From Muribaculaceae bacterium (GTDB lineage: Bacteria > Bacteroidota > Bacteroidia > Bacteroidales > Muribaculaceae): a stretch of 64,000 bases of DNA. A program made the translations under genes and the position numbers. The notes beneath the pieces were generated by a model. It was not told the DNA's origin. It was given only the letters and a program-made list of their open reading frames with translations, and did no database searches. The first letter of the stretch is position 1, and each line of letters begins with the position of its first letter. Location of the stretch: assembly GCA_022509105.1 (NCBI GenBank), contig JAFLTV010000008.1, positions 1 to 64,000 on the forward strand, in the 5' to 3' direction. This document shows, one piece after another, positions 41,302 to 51,863 of the stretch.

Positions 41302-43950
41302 TTACTTTCCGGTGAGGAGCCCTTGAAGGTCATTAAGGATATTGAGGGCCTGCAGAGGGGTGAGCCTTTCAACATTGATATCGAGAAGCCGGTCGCGTAT
41401 TTGTGAAAGGAGAGGGTCGTCAAGCTGAAAGAAACTCATTTGCACAGCATCTGCGGCTCCTTTTATATCTGCTGCGTTCCCTTTCACGGCTCCCACAGTT
41501 TCCTTGTTAATCTCTTTGTTTCCCTTTTCCAGCTGGGAGAGCACCTGATTAGCTCTCTTCACTATGGAACGTGGCATTCCGGCGAGTTGAGCCACATGGA
41601 TTCCGAAACTATGTTCCGAGCCTCCCTTTTCCAGTTTGCGAAGAAACACCACTTTCCCGTCAATCTCTTTTACCGAGACATTATAATTGACGATTCTGGG
41701 AAAACGCCCTTCCATCTCGTTCAATTCATGGTAATGGGTAGCGAAGAGAGTTTTCGGGTAGCAGCGTCCGTTTTCATGAATATGTTCAACGATCGACCAG
41801 GCAATCGAGATGCCGTCGTAGGTTGATGTTCCGCGCCCCAATTCATCAAAGAGGATGAGCGACCTTGTGCTCATGTTGTTGAGTATGGATGCCGCTTCGT
41901 TCATTTCAACCATAAATGTGGATTCTCCGGATGAGATATTGTCTGATGCTCCCACGCGTGTGAAAATCTTATCTACGATTCCAATGTGTGCAGACTTGGC
42001 CGGCACAAAACTCCCCGCTTGCGCCAGAAGCACTATGAGGGCGGTCTGGCGTAACAAGGCGGATTTACCACTCATGTTGGGCCCGGTTATCATCATTATC
42101 TGACAGCCTTGCCGATCTTTTGATTCCAATGATGAATCAAGGGTTACAGAATTGGAAATATAGGATTCTCCCGGAGGAAGCGTGCGTTCAATCACCGGAT
42201 GGCGCCCCTCCACAATTTCTATCATTGTGGAATCGTCAACAACGGGCCTGACATAGCCATAATCGGCCGCCACGTCAGCAAATCCTAAGAGACAATCGGC
42301 TATGCCGACAGTTATAGAGTTGGCATTCATGTCAACGAATCGTGTCTCTATCTTTTGAAGAAGTTCTCGAAAAATCCTTCCTTCAATCTGTGTGATCTTA
42401 TCATCGGCGCTAAGTATCCTTTCTTCAAGCTGCTTGAGTTCCGGAGTGACATATCTCTCGGCGTTAACAAGAGTCTGCTTCCTTATCCAATGTTCAGGCA
42501 CTTTGTCTTTATGAGTGTTTCTCACTTCCAAATAATAGCCGAAAACATTGTTGAAGCTTATCTTGAGTGAAGTGATGCCGGTTGATTCCACCTCCCGTGT
42601 CTGGATTTCATAGAGCATTTCGTTGCTATGGTCGCGAAGCTGCCTTAAAGAGTCGAGTTCTTCATCCACTCCCTCTTTGATCACTCTCGTTTTTCCGAAG
42701 CTATTGGTGGTGTCCGGGTCTATCACGGAATCTATCCAGAGAGCCACGTCTGAAATGTCGGCCATCTGTGATGCAATTTCTGCTACGGATTCTGTCGGAT
42801 CTTCATTCAGAATCTGTTTTAATTGCATTGTGCCTTTCACACTTTCCGACAGTTGCAGCAATTCCCTCGGCAATATCTTGCCGGAGGATACTCTACCCGT
42901 GAGCCGTGCAAGATCTCCCACACGTTTCACTTCTTTTCGTGCCCTTTCTCTGGCCTCGTCATTCTTTACAAAATATCCGGTGAAGTCAAGTCGCCTGTTG
43001 ATCTCCTTGGGGTCAAGCAGAGGAAAGAGCAGCCAGGTTTTAAGAGTGCGGCCACCCATAGGAGAGAGGGTCCTGTCGATTATATTCAGAAGGCTTTTCC
43101 CCTCGCCGCTCGTGGTTGAGATGATCTCAAGATTTCTTATCGTGAAATTGTCAAGATGCATGTATTTCCACCCGTCGATCCGGCTCAATCCCGTGATATG
43201 GGATGTGCGGGTGTGGCCTGTGATGTCAAGATAATGGAGGATGCTTCCGGCAGCTATTATGGCTAAAGGCATTTCAGTTATGCCGAAGCCTTTCAAAGAG
43301 GAAGTTGAAAATTGTTTCAGCAGCCGTTCCTCTCCGGCCTGACGGGTATAAACCCAGTCGTCAAGCTCAAAAACGCTGCCCTTGTATGAGAAATTTTCGG
43401 AAAAGAAATTCCTGCTTCCTCTCATTCTCAACATCTCTTTAGGAGAAATCTTAGAAATCAGCCTGTCTACAGCCTCAATAGAACCCTCTGCTGCCAGAAA
43501 TTCACCGGTGGATATATCCAGGAAGGCAGCTCCGGCTTTGTTCTTTTCGTGATATAGGGCTCCCAAGAAATTGTTTTCCTTGCTGTCTAAAGCTCCCGGC
43601 GAGGTGTTGACCCCGGGAGTGACAAGTTCTGTGATGCCTCTTTTCACCAATTTCTTGGTGAGTTTCGGGTCTTCCAGCTGCTCGCAAATGGCAACTCTTC
43701 TTCCGGCTCTCACAAGCTTGGGAAGATAAGAATCCAAAGCATGATGGGGGAAGCCGGCAAGCTCCACGCTTTGTGCTTTTCCGTTGGCCCTCCTGGTGAG
43801 TGTAATTCCTAAAATCTCACTTGCCGCGATGGCATCTTCCGAGAAAGTTTCATAGAAATCGCCCACCCGAAACAACAGTATGGCATCAGGATGTTTTTTC
43901 TTCATCTCCAGATACTGGAGCATAAGCGGGGTCTCGGCTATTTTTGCCAT
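41302..43950 (-). CDS. mutS: DNA mismatch repair protein MutS
   Basis: TPLMLQYLEMKKKHPDAILLFRVGDFYETF, MMITGPNMSGKSALLRQTALIVLLAQAGSFVPA, ILFDELGRGTSTYDGISIAW. Confidence 0.98.
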   Translation of the reverse strand: MAKIAETPLMLQYLEMKKKHPDAILLFRVGDFYETFSEDAIAASEILGITLTRRANGKAQSVELAGFPHHALDSYLPKLVRAGRRVAICEQLEDPKLTKKLVKRGITELVTPGVNTSPGALDSKENNFLGALYHEKNKAGAAFLDISTGEFLAAEGSIEAVDRLISKISPKEMLRMRGSRNFFSENFSYKGSVFELDDWVYTRQAGEERLLKQFSTSSLKGFGITEMPLAIIAAGSILHYLDITGHTRTSHITGLSRIDGWKYMHLDNFTIRNLEIISTTSGEGKSLLNIIDRTLSPMGGRTLKTWLLFPLLDPKEINRRLDFTGYFVKNDEARERARKEVKRVGDLARLTGRVSSGKILPRELLQLSESVKGTMQLKQILNEDPTESVAEIASQMADISDVALWIDSVIDPDTTNSFGKTRVIKEGVDEELDSLRQLRDHSNEMLYEIQTREVESTGITSLKISFNNVFGYYLEVRNTHKDKVPEHWIRKQTLVNAERYVTPELKQLEERILSADDKITQIEGRIFRELLQKIETRFVDMNANSITVGIADCLLGFADVAADYGYVRPVVDDSTMIEIVEGRHPVIERTLPPGESYISNSVTLDSSLESKDRQGCQIMMITGPNMSGKSALLRQTALIVLLAQAGSFVPAKSAHIGIVDKIFTRVGASDNISSGESTFMVEMNEAASILNNMSTRSLILFDELGRGTSTYDGISIAWSIVEHIHENGRCYPKTLFATHYHELNEMEGRFPRIVNYNVSVKEIDGKVVFLRKLEKGGSEHSFGIHVAQLAGMPRSIVKRANQVLSQLEKGNKEINKETVGAVKGNAADIKGAADAVQMSFFQLDDPLLSQIRDRLLDINVERLTPLQALNILNDLQGLLTGK

Positions 43951-44029
43951 ATCGGATGTATAAGTTAAGAGTCTTTTTTATTAATTATTATGAAAAATAT
44001 CCTTTTCCGGTTGAAAACTGACGAAGGGA

Positions 44030-45400
44030 TCAAATGCCGAAAATAGACATCGTCCATGTGGAAGTGCCGACATATATCAGAAGGCCTACCACATCGTTTG
44101 TAATCTGGATAAAGGGGCCTGTGGCCAGGGCCGGATTTATATGGAGCCTTTCCAGTGTGAGAGGCACCAATGTGCCAAATACCGTAGCGAAGATCACAAC
44201 AGCAAAAAGAGATATGGCTACTGCCAGGGAAACTGTGTATTTCACTCCGGGAGGCTGTGTAAAGAAAATATAAAGGAACACCACACCGGAAATCACCACT
44301 GCATTCATGAGAGCCACAAGCACCTCCCGGCCTATCTGTGTGGCCGAATTTTTCAAGTCGAGTCGACCGTTGGCAAGACCTTGCACCACTATGGCGGAAG
44401 CCTGCACTCCAACGTTTCCACCGGTGCCTCCGATCAAGGGTATAAAAATGGCAAGAGCCGTTATCGCCGCAATCTGCGCCTCGAAGCCTCCGAGTATCAG
44501 AGAGTTTATAATACCTCCCACAATTCCGATAAGCAGCCATGGTATGCGGGCCTTTGTCTGCGCAAACACCGAGTCTGACACGTCTACATCCGAGGAGATA
44601 CCGGAGGCAAGCTGGAAGTCGCGTTCGCTTTGTTCGCGCACTTCATCCATAACGTCGTCTACGGTTATCTGCCCGACAAGGCGTCCGATACTGTCTACCA
44701 CCGGCATGGCCACAAGGTCGTATTTCTCAAATTCGAGGGCCACTTCATCTATCGGCATGTCGGTCTTTACGGAATGGGGGTCAGTGTCCATCACATGCTT
44801 GATTTTTGACACTGAAGGATGCGTGATCATCTTCTGAAGAGGCAAGACCCCTTCCAGGCGGTTGTCGTCGTCTACGACATAGACATTATAGATATCGTCG
44901 AGCTCCTCAGCCTGGCGCCGCATTTCCTTAAGGCAGTCGGGCATCGAGAGATTTTCGTTGACCACAATCATCTCCGTGCCCATCAAACCGCCGGCCGTGT
45001 CTTCGTCATATTGAAGCAGGTCTACGATATCGCCGGCCTGTTCCACGTCGTCAATATGCTGGATCACCTCCTCCCGGTCTTCTTCGTCAAGCTCCTGGAT
45101 AAGGTCTACGGCATCGTCGGTGTCGAGAAGGTCGATGAAATGGCCGATCTGTTCGGGTTCCATCCCTTCGAGGAGCTTCTTGCGGTCGTCTTCGTCGAGC
45201 TCCATAAGCACGTCGGCCTGCTTCTCATTGTCGCCAATGAGATTGAAAAGCCATTCCGCCTCCCGGAGGTTGAGTTTCTGAAAGAGTTCAGCGATATCGG
45301 CCGCGTGAAGTTCGCTTACTTCTCGCGCAGCCGCCTCGCTGTTGCCCTCTTCCACCATTTGCTCGATGGCTTCTATGTCGGCTTCTGTGAAATCCTTCAT
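44030..45400 (-). CDS. mgtE: Magnesium transporter MgtE
   Basis: MgtE_N repeats, tandem CBS domains, IFIPLIGGTGGNVGVQASAIVVQGLA. Confidence 0.95.
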   Translation of the reverse strand: MKDFTEADIEAIEQMVEEGNSEAAAREVSELHAADIAELFQKLNLREAEWLFNLIGDNEKQADVLMELDEDDRKKLLEGMEPEQIGHFIDLLDTDDAVDLIQELDEEDREEVIQHIDDVEQAGDIVDLLQYDEDTAGGLMGTEMIVVNENLSMPDCLKEMRRQAEELDDIYNVYVVDDDNRLEGVLPLQKMITHPSVSKIKHVMDTDPHSVKTDMPIDEVALEFEKYDLVAMPVVDSIGRLVGQITVDDVMDEVREQSERDFQLASGISSDVDVSDSVFAQTKARIPWLLIGIVGGIINSLILGGFEAQIAAITALAIFIPLIGGTGGNVGVQASAIVVQGLANGRLDLKNSATQIGREVLVALMNAVVISGVVFLYIFFTQPPGVKYTVSLAVAISLFAVVIFATVFGTLVPLTLERLHINPALATGPFIQITNDVVGLLIYVGTSTWTMSIFGI

Positions 45401-45456
45401 ATTGCAAAGTTAACCAAAAATTAGCAATAACAGTCTTTTTCCTTCGTTATTTAGCT

Positions 45457-48400
45457 GTGAGAAGAGCCTTTGCTGCAAATGGTTTTAAATGGAATACCAC
45501 CAATGTTTTTCATCTGGTGGCAATCTCTTTTTTGCTTCTTATTTTCGGCAGCTCCTGTTCGACTAAGAAAAATACTGCCGCATCCCGCAACTGGCATGCG
45601 TTTAACACCCGATATAACGTATATTTCAACGGTTCGGAGCATTTTAAGGAGCAATTGCAGCTCATGGAGGAGAAATATGAAGATGATTACACAAGGCGCC
45701 TTCTCACTCACCCGGCCGAAGCATACGCCGATTCAAAGATGCCGCAGCCAACAGGAGATTTCAAACGCTCTATTGAAAAAATGCAGAAGGCCATACAGCT
45801 TCATTCAATCACCCGCAAGCCGGCTAAAAGAAATTCAAGCAAAAAAGAGAAGGAATTCAGGGCCCGTGAGGAGTTCAACCCTTTCCTTCACAATGCGTGG
45901 CTCACGATGGCTAAATCTCAGTTTTACAGCGGCGACTTCCCCGGGGCGGCTTCAACTTTTCTTTATATCTCAAAACATTTCACCTGGCTTCCGAATGTAG
46001 TGACGGAAGCCCGGCTCTGGCAGGCAAGGTCTTATTGCGCGCTTGACTGGGATTATGAGGCAGAAAATGTGTTGCGTCTCATATCTGAAAAGGATATCAC
46101 AAATAAATCCTTGCGCCTTCTTTATAATATCGTTGAGGCCGATTATCTGATACGCACGGATAATTTCAAAGAATCAACATCCTACCTTAGAGCGGCAGCT
46201 TCGGCTTCCTCCGGATCACAGAAAAACAGGCTCTGGTTTCTTCTCGGACAGGTCTATGCCCAGATCGGCGACCGCCAAAATGCATACGAAGCTTTCAAAA
46301 AGGCCGGGAGCGGCCCATCCACTCCTTATCGCACAAAATTTAATGCGCGCATCAAACAGAGCGAGGTCTATACCGGTTCCGACATAAAAAAGGAGGTGAA
46401 TTCTCTTAAAGCCATGACCCGATATGAACGCAACCGAGAATTTCTCGACCAGATTTATTATGCAATCGGGAATCTGTATCTTTCCAGAAAAGACACTGTT
46501 AATGCCGTAAAGAATTATCAGCAGGCTGTGAAGAGTTCCACTCGAAACGGCATTGACAAGGCTATGGCGCAACTTGCTTTAGGAAATATCTATTTTGCGG
46601 AACGGAAATATGTGGAGGCTCAGCCCTGTTATTCGGAGTCTGTGCCGCAGCTGCCGGAGAGCTATCCCGACTATGCTGTCTTGAAGCGCCGCAGCGATGT
46701 GCTCGACGAGCTCGCGGTTTATGCCGAGAATGTGCAGTTGCAAGATTCTTTAATCAAACTGTCAAAACTTTCGCCTGAAGAACAGAAGGCTGTGGCTCAG
46801 AAGCTCGTGGACGAGCTTAAAAAACAGGAAAAGGAGGCAGAAGAGGAAGCAAAAAGGGCTGAATTCCAAGCCAAACAACCCGACAGAGGTTTAAACAATT
46901 CTCAGAGCAGCCCGGCAGGTATGCAGTTTAACTCCGACAAATCCTGGTATTTCTATAACACCATGACAAAAAACGCCGGCAAATCGGAATTCCAGCGCAA
47001 ATGGGGTTCACGTAGACTTGAAGACGACTGGCGAAGAAAAAACAAAACCACATTCTCTTTCGATGAACCGGAGGAAAACGAAGAGGATGATGAATCTCTC
47101 GGAGGTCTTCCCAATGATTCTATTTCTGCTGAAGAACTTGAACTCAAAAACCATGAAAACGATCCACATTTCGTGGAATATTATCTAAAACAGATTCCTA
47201 AGACAGAAGAGGAAATCGATATCGCAAACGATGTGATTCAGGAAGGCTTGTTTAATATGGGTGTAATCCTGAAAGACAAGCTTATGGATTATTCCGCGGC
47301 AAGATATGAATTCAATGAGCTCAACACACGTTATCCCGAAAACGGTTATCGTCTGGATACGTATTATAATTTATATCTGATGGCAGTCAGAGACGACGAC
47401 CGTGCAGCAGCCGAACAATGGAGAGCCAAAATTATAAACGAATTCCCGGATTCTCCCTATGGACAGGCTATGCGTGACCCCGAATATTTCAATAAATTGA
47501 GGAAAATGCATGAAATTCAGGAATCAATTTATGAAAGGGCTTATGCAGCATATCTGGCCGATGATAATGCAACAGTGCATGAACTTACAGCTGAAATGGA
47601 AAAGGATTATCCCTTATCTCCCATATTGCCGAAATTTGTGTTTATCAATGCGCTGTCATATCTCACGGAAGGTGACAACGAGCAATTCAAGGAGCAGCTG
47701 ACCGATCTATTGAAACGTTGGCCTAACACAGATATGACTGATATGGCTTCTTCGATTCTCAAGGGACTTAAGGAGGGCAGACAGCTTCATGCCGGAACTT
47801 CCAATTCGAGGGGCTTGCTTTGGGAAATACGCCTTTCTGATTCCGGAGGCGAGGAAACAGCTTCCGACGGGCAGCCAGCTAATTTTGAAAGAGATCCCAA
47901 TTCTCCGCAATATCTCGTGCTCGCTTTCCCTAAAGATGAGATTAACCCGAATCAGGTGCTTTATGAAATTGCGAGATTCAATTTCTCCTCATTCCTGGTG
48001 AAAGACTTCGACCTGGAGCCAATGAGTTTCTCTAATATCGGGCTGCTTATAATCAAAGGTTTCTCAAATGTGAAGGAGGTGGAAAGTTATCGTTCCGTGA
48101 TGGAGAAGGCAGATCTCAATCTTCCGGAAGATGTGACCCCCATTATAATCAGCAAACCCAATTTCGAACTCCTCCTCAAAGAGGGCAGATCTTTTGAGGA
48201 ATACTTCCGATTCAAAGAGAATATGGATATCGAGGAAGTGGAAAAAGCAATCGAGGAGGCTGAAGGAGATCCTGAAGAGGCAGAAGAGATTCTTCAGAAT
48301 GAGGAAGAGGATGATGAGGATTTGCTCTCCTCTGAAGAAGATGATATTTCCGATGATGATTCGGATGCACAGATAGAAGAAGAGGAATCCCAAACAGAGG

Positions 48401-48483
48401 ATGAACCTGAAGCCGAATCCGAAGAGCTTTCAGAAGATAATGAGGACTATGAAACAGAGGAGGATTCGGAAAACTCACAATAG
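45457..48483 (+). CDS. TPR lipoprotein, PorW/SprE-like, with a long acidic C-terminal tail
   Basis: Lipobox FGSSCSTKKNTAASRNWHAFNTRYNVYFNGSEHFKE; TPRs; C-terminal Glu/Asp-rich low-complexity region. Confidence 0.82.
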   Translation: MRRAFAANGFKWNTTNVFHLVAISFLLLIFGSSCSTKKNTAASRNWHAFNTRYNVYFNGSEHFKEQLQLMEEKYEDDYTRRLLTHPAEAYADSKMPQPTGDFKRSIEKMQKAIQLHSITRKPAKRNSSKKEKEFRAREEFNPFLHNAWLTMAKSQFYSGDFPGAASTFLYISKHFTWLPNVVTEARLWQARSYCALDWDYEAENVLRLISEKDITNKSLRLLYNIVEADYLIRTDNFKESTSYLRAAASASSGSQKNRLWFLLGQVYAQIGDRQNAYEAFKKAGSGPSTPYRTKFNARIKQSEVYTGSDIKKEVNSLKAMTRYERNREFLDQIYYAIGNLYLSRKDTVNAVKNYQQAVKSSTRNGIDKAMAQLALGNIYFAERKYVEAQPCYSESVPQLPESYPDYAVLKRRSDVLDELAVYAENVQLQDSLIKLSKLSPEEQKAVAQKLVDELKKQEKEAEEEAKRAEFQAKQPDRGLNNSQSSPAGMQFNSDKSWYFYNTMTKNAGKSEFQRKWGSRRLEDDWRRKNKTTFSFDEPEENEEDDESLGGLPNDSISAEELELKNHENDPHFVEYYLKQIPKTEEEIDIANDVIQEGLFNMGVILKDKLMDYSAARYEFNELNTRYPENGYRLDTYYNLYLMAVRDDDRAAAEQWRAKIINEFPDSPYGQAMRDPEYFNKLRKMHEIQESIYERAYAAYLADDNATVHELTAEMEKDYPLSPILPKFVFINALSYLTEGDNEQFKEQLTDLLKRWPNTDMTDMASSILKGLKEGRQLHAGTSNSRGLLWEIRLSDSGGEETASDGQPANFERDPNSPQYLVLAFPKDEINPNQVLYEIARFNFSSFLVKDFDLEPMSFSNIGLLIIKGFSNVKEVESYRSVMEKADLNLPEDVTPIIISKPNFELLLKEGRSFEEYFRFKENMDIEEVEKAIEEAEGDPEEAEEILQNEEEDDEDLLSSEEDDISDDDSDAQIEEEESQTEDEPEAESEELSEDNEDYETEEDSENSQ

Positions 48484-48497
48484 TAAAATTATAGATT

Positions 48498-50030
48498 ATG
48501 CATAAAATCTTATGGGCCGACGATGAGATCGACCTCTTGAAACCACATATTTTGTTTCTTAAAAACAAAGGATACGACGTAACAACCGTTTCCAACGGAG
48601 TCGATGCCCTTGAGGCGCTCGATAATGAGGCCTTCAGTCTTGTTTTGCTCGATGAGAATATGCCGGGTCTTTCCGGATTGGAAACTCTCGACCGCATCAA
48701 TCGTGCCCATCCCGATGTGCCTGTAATCATGATTACAAAATCTGAGGAGGAAAACATTATGAACCAGGCAATCGGTAACAGTATAGCCGACTATCTCATA
48801 AAGCCTGTGAATCCTAATCAGATTCTCCTTTCGCTTAAAAAGAATCTTGGAGGCCGGGAGCTTGTGGCTGCCCAGACCACATCGGGCTATCAGCAGGAAT
48901 TCACTCATATATCTTCGCTTATTAACAGCGCAGCCTCAATTCAGGAATGGATGGATGTCTATAAGCAGATCGTTTATTGGGAGCTCAAGCTTGCCGATAC
49001 GCCCATGGCTGAAATGGTTTTGATGCAAAAGAAAGATGCCAACAGCAATTTCTGTAAATTCGTAAGAAAGAATTATGAAAAATGGGTCACTACAGACGAG
49101 CGTCCTCTGATGAGTCCTGAGATTTTCAAAAAGAAAGTGTTTCCTCTGCTTGATTCAGGCGAAAAGGTCTGCTTTATCCTTATAGACAATTTCCGGCTCG
49201 ACCAGTGGAGAGTCTTGCAACCCTTGCTTTCCGAATGGTTTGATTCTTCTGAAGAATTATATTCGGCCATTCTGCCCACATCTACACAATATGCCAGAAA
49301 TGCCATTTTTGCCGGACTGATGCCTCTTCAGATTTCCAAGTTATACCCGAAGCTTTGGGTGGAAGAAGATGAAGACGAGGGTCTGAATGTGCATGAAGAG
49401 GAGCTTATCCGCACTCAGTTAGAGCGTTTCAGGCGTAAGGAAAATTTCACCTACAACAAGCTAAACGATTCGTCAGCCGGCGAGAAATTCCTGAGCCAGA
49501 TGAAAAAGTTGAATGATGTGCCTCTCAATGTCGTGGTGTTGAATTTCATCGATATGCTTAGCCATGCCCGTACAGAATCCAAGATGATTAGGGAACTCGC
49601 TAATTCCGATGCTGCCTACCGCTCTCTGACTGAATCATGGTTCAGACATTCTTCCTCCCTCGATATATTCCGAAGACTTTCAGAATTAGGATTTAAGGTT
49701 ATCGTAACCACCGACCATGGCACAATACGGGTAGACAACCCTGTCAAGGTTATTGGCGACAGAAACACAAATACCAACCTCAGATATAAGGTGGGTAAAA
49801 ATCTGAACTACAATCCTAAGCAGGTGTATGAAATGGCCGATCCGAAGAGATTCAGATTGCCCTCTCCGAATATTTCAAGTAAGTTTATTTATGCATGTAA
49901 TGAGGATTTCTTCTCTTATCCGAACAATTATAACTACTACGTGCAGTATTACACGGGCACTTTCCAGCATGGCGGCATATCCATGGAGGAAATGCTCGTT
50001 CCCCTTGTAACCCTCACTCCGAAGAGATGA
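48498..50030 (+). CDS. porX: PorX-like response regulator with C-terminal PglZ (alkaline phosphatase-superfamily) domain
   Basis: ILWADDEIDLLKPHILFLKNKGYDVTTVSNGVDAL, VLLDENMPGLSG; PglZ region FILIDNFRLDQWRVLQPLL...NFIDMLSHART...VIVTTDHGTIRV. Confidence 0.92.
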   Translation: MHKILWADDEIDLLKPHILFLKNKGYDVTTVSNGVDALEALDNEAFSLVLLDENMPGLSGLETLDRINRAHPDVPVIMITKSEEENIMNQAIGNSIADYLIKPVNPNQILLSLKKNLGGRELVAAQTTSGYQQEFTHISSLINSAASIQEWMDVYKQIVYWELKLADTPMAEMVLMQKKDANSNFCKFVRKNYEKWVTTDERPLMSPEIFKKKVFPLLDSGEKVCFILIDNFRLDQWRVLQPLLSEWFDSSEELYSAILPTSTQYARNAIFAGLMPLQISKLYPKLWVEEDEDEGLNVHEEELIRTQLERFRRKENFTYNKLNDSSAGEKFLSQMKKLNDVPLNVVVLNFIDMLSHARTESKMIRELANSDAAYRSLTESWFRHSSSLDIFRRLSELGFKVIVTTDHGTIRVDNPVKVIGDRNTNTNLRYKVGKNLNYNPKQVYEMADPKRFRLPSPNISSKFIYACNEDFFSYPNNYNYYVQYYTGTFQHGGISMEEMLVPLVTLTPKR

Positions 50031-50998
50031 AAAAATTCTTTCTCTGTCTGATTTCTTTGCTGTCTTTGGCTGCCTTGGCTCAATCTGAAGATTCGGGCCG
50101 GGAGCTCTATGAAACGGCGATGAAATATGAAACAGGGAATGATAGCGTGGCGGCTGACATAAAGCAGAGTCTTTTCTATTATCGTCAGGCTGCAGAAAAG
50201 GGCTTTCTGCCGGCTCAAAATTATTTGGGCTTTCTCTACTACAATGGAGAGGTGACAAAACAAGACGTGGATTCAGCCCTTTACTGGATTACGAGGGCCG
50301 CTGAACAGGGTGATCTTAAAGCGGCGGGAAATCTGGGTTACCTATATTCAAAAGCTCCTGAAATTCCCAGGGATTATTCTAAGGCCTTCCAATGGCTCTC
50401 AAAAGCTGCCGAGGGGGGAGTCCCCACTTCTTTAACACAGCTTGCCGACCTTTATAAAGAAGGGTTAGGCGTGGAGCCTGACACTTTGAAAGCTATTGAA
50501 CTCTATGAAAAAGCCATCCATGACAGAGTATCAGATGCTGAATACCGATTGTTGGCAATGATGGGCTATCAATGGAAAAAACTCTCAGCTGATTCGGCCT
50601 TGAACCTGGGACTGCATTACTACAATACCGGCGCGCCGGTGGTGGCTGTAGATCTCTTTCAAAACGCTGCCGAAGTCGGCAATGCAAAAGCTATGACCCT
50701 CTTGGGCGATGCTTATTCAAGAAGCTACGGGGTGGCATACAACCACGATAAATCTTTGGAATATTTTATTAGAGGTGCTATGGGCGGTGATCCCTCGGCA
50801 CAATATGTTTTGGCAGAAACATTAGAGATTTTCCCTGATCTTATTACTCCCGAATTGATTGAGGACCTTTATCCTGAAGGTCTTCCATTGTCTATTGACG
50901 AAGAGAAACTTTCTTCCCCGGCCTATTGGTATTCCCGAGCCTCACTTGCCGGGATTGCTGATGCAGACACTGCCTTCTCCCGGCTTCTCTCCCCTTGA
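50027..50998 (+). CDS. SEL1/TPR-repeat secreted protein
   Basis: Signal peptide; multiple SEL1 repeats (AAEKGFLPAQNYLGFLYYNGE; AAEQGDLKAAGNLGYLYSKA); overlaps porX by 4 bp. Confidence 0.85.
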   Translation: MKKFFLCLISLLSLAALAQSEDSGRELYETAMKYETGNDSVAADIKQSLFYYRQAAEKGFLPAQNYLGFLYYNGEVTKQDVDSALYWITRAAEQGDLKAAGNLGYLYSKAPEIPRDYSKAFQWLSKAAEGGVPTSLTQLADLYKEGLGVEPDTLKAIELYEKAIHDRVSDAEYRLLAMMGYQWKKLSADSALNLGLHYYNTGAPVVAVDLFQNAAEVGNAKAMTLLGDAYSRSYGVAYNHDKSLEYFIRGAMGGDPSAQYVLAETLEIFPDLITPELIEDLYPEGLPLSIDEEKLSSPAYWYSRASLAGIADADTAFSRLLSP

Positions 50999-51087
50999 TT
51001 TCATTCCAAACTTCCCGACTGAAAACACACGTCTCGTATTTTTTAATCAAAATTGCCTATTCAATAACTATTATAAGGAATCTAATC

Positions 51088-51519
51088 TTATATCAGATTT
51101 CGTTCTTTTAAAATCTCCACTATCTGTGTTGGAGTCACTACAAATGGCTTTATTGGAAAATGTTTTAAATTCCCTGTCACAAGATATGAATCATCAACAC
51201 TCATTCTTACTTCATAAAAAACTATATCATCCGGATCCGGAAATATTTCATCGGCAACTTTTGTTCTATTAACCTTAATACCAAATTTTCTTATTGTAGA
51301 GATAAAAGTATTTATTTGTTCTTGAGATATTCTTAATTTGGGATAATGTAAGACCCTTACATATTCTGATTCTATTTCATCATTATAGATGGGCGTTATA
51401 TGGCCTATATTAATGGCATGAATAACTTGATTTGGATTGGAGTTTTTATTAGAATTCATCAATGCAGACACAATAACATTTGTATCTATTACAGCATAAA
51501 TTTTATTTGCGTCCTTCAT
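51088..51519 (-). CDS. PIN-domain toxin (putative type II TA toxin)
   Basis: YAVIDTNVIVSALMNSN...FLYEVRMSVDDSYLVTGNLKHFP-type PIN motifs. Confidence 0.88.
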   Translation of the reverse strand: MKDANKIYAVIDTNVIVSALMNSNKNSNPNQVIHAINIGHITPIYNDEIESEYVRVLHYPKLRISQEQINTFISTIRKFGIKVNRTKVADEIFPDPDDIVFYEVRMSVDDSYLVTGNLKHFPIKPFVVTPTQIVEILKERNLI

Positions 51520-51802
51520 TACGCACCTCTTTTATGATTTTATTGATTTCATCAAGGCTTAAATCCTGCATTCCTGCATTTGCGACTGATTGTCTCATAG
51601 ATTCAAAATTTTCTATCGCTTTATCGCTCCATTCCTGGTTTTCATCCACGGCAATCTCGAAAGGTATTTTCCTTTCCCGGAGGGAAGCCCTAATGAATAG
51701 TGTAATAGCACTTGTTGTGGAAAGACCTAATGCTCCACATAAATTGCAGAATCTTTCTTTTAGTGTCTTGTCTAATCTTATTGAAATATTCGCCTCCTGC
51801 AT
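51503..51802 (-). CDS. RelB/DinJ-family antitoxin
   Basis: NISIRLDKTLKERFCNLCGALGLSTTSAITLFIRASLRERKIPFEI; overlaps the PIN gene. Confidence 0.9.
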   Translation of the reverse strand: MQEANISIRLDKTLKERFCNLCGALGLSTTSAITLFIRASLRERKIPFEIAVDENQEWSDKAIENFESMRQSVANAGMQDLSLDEINKIIKEVRNEGRK

Positions 51803-51863
51803 ATTCTATTTTATTATTTTGTATTGCAAAGATATTGCATTTTTCATCACATTACAAAATTTT

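Noticed and set aside
42623-43234. 203-aa plus-strand ORF antisense to mutS
   Set aside because: Ser/Arg-rich shadow ORF with no family features.
43965-44540. 191-aa minus-strand ORF within mgtE
   Set aside because: Out-of-frame reading of the MgtE TM domain; Cys/Arg/His-rich composition typical of a wrong frame.
44819-45424. 201-aa plus-strand ORF antisense to mgtE
   Set aside because: Opposite strand of the MgtE N-terminal/CBS coding region; composition mirrors the acidic coding strand.
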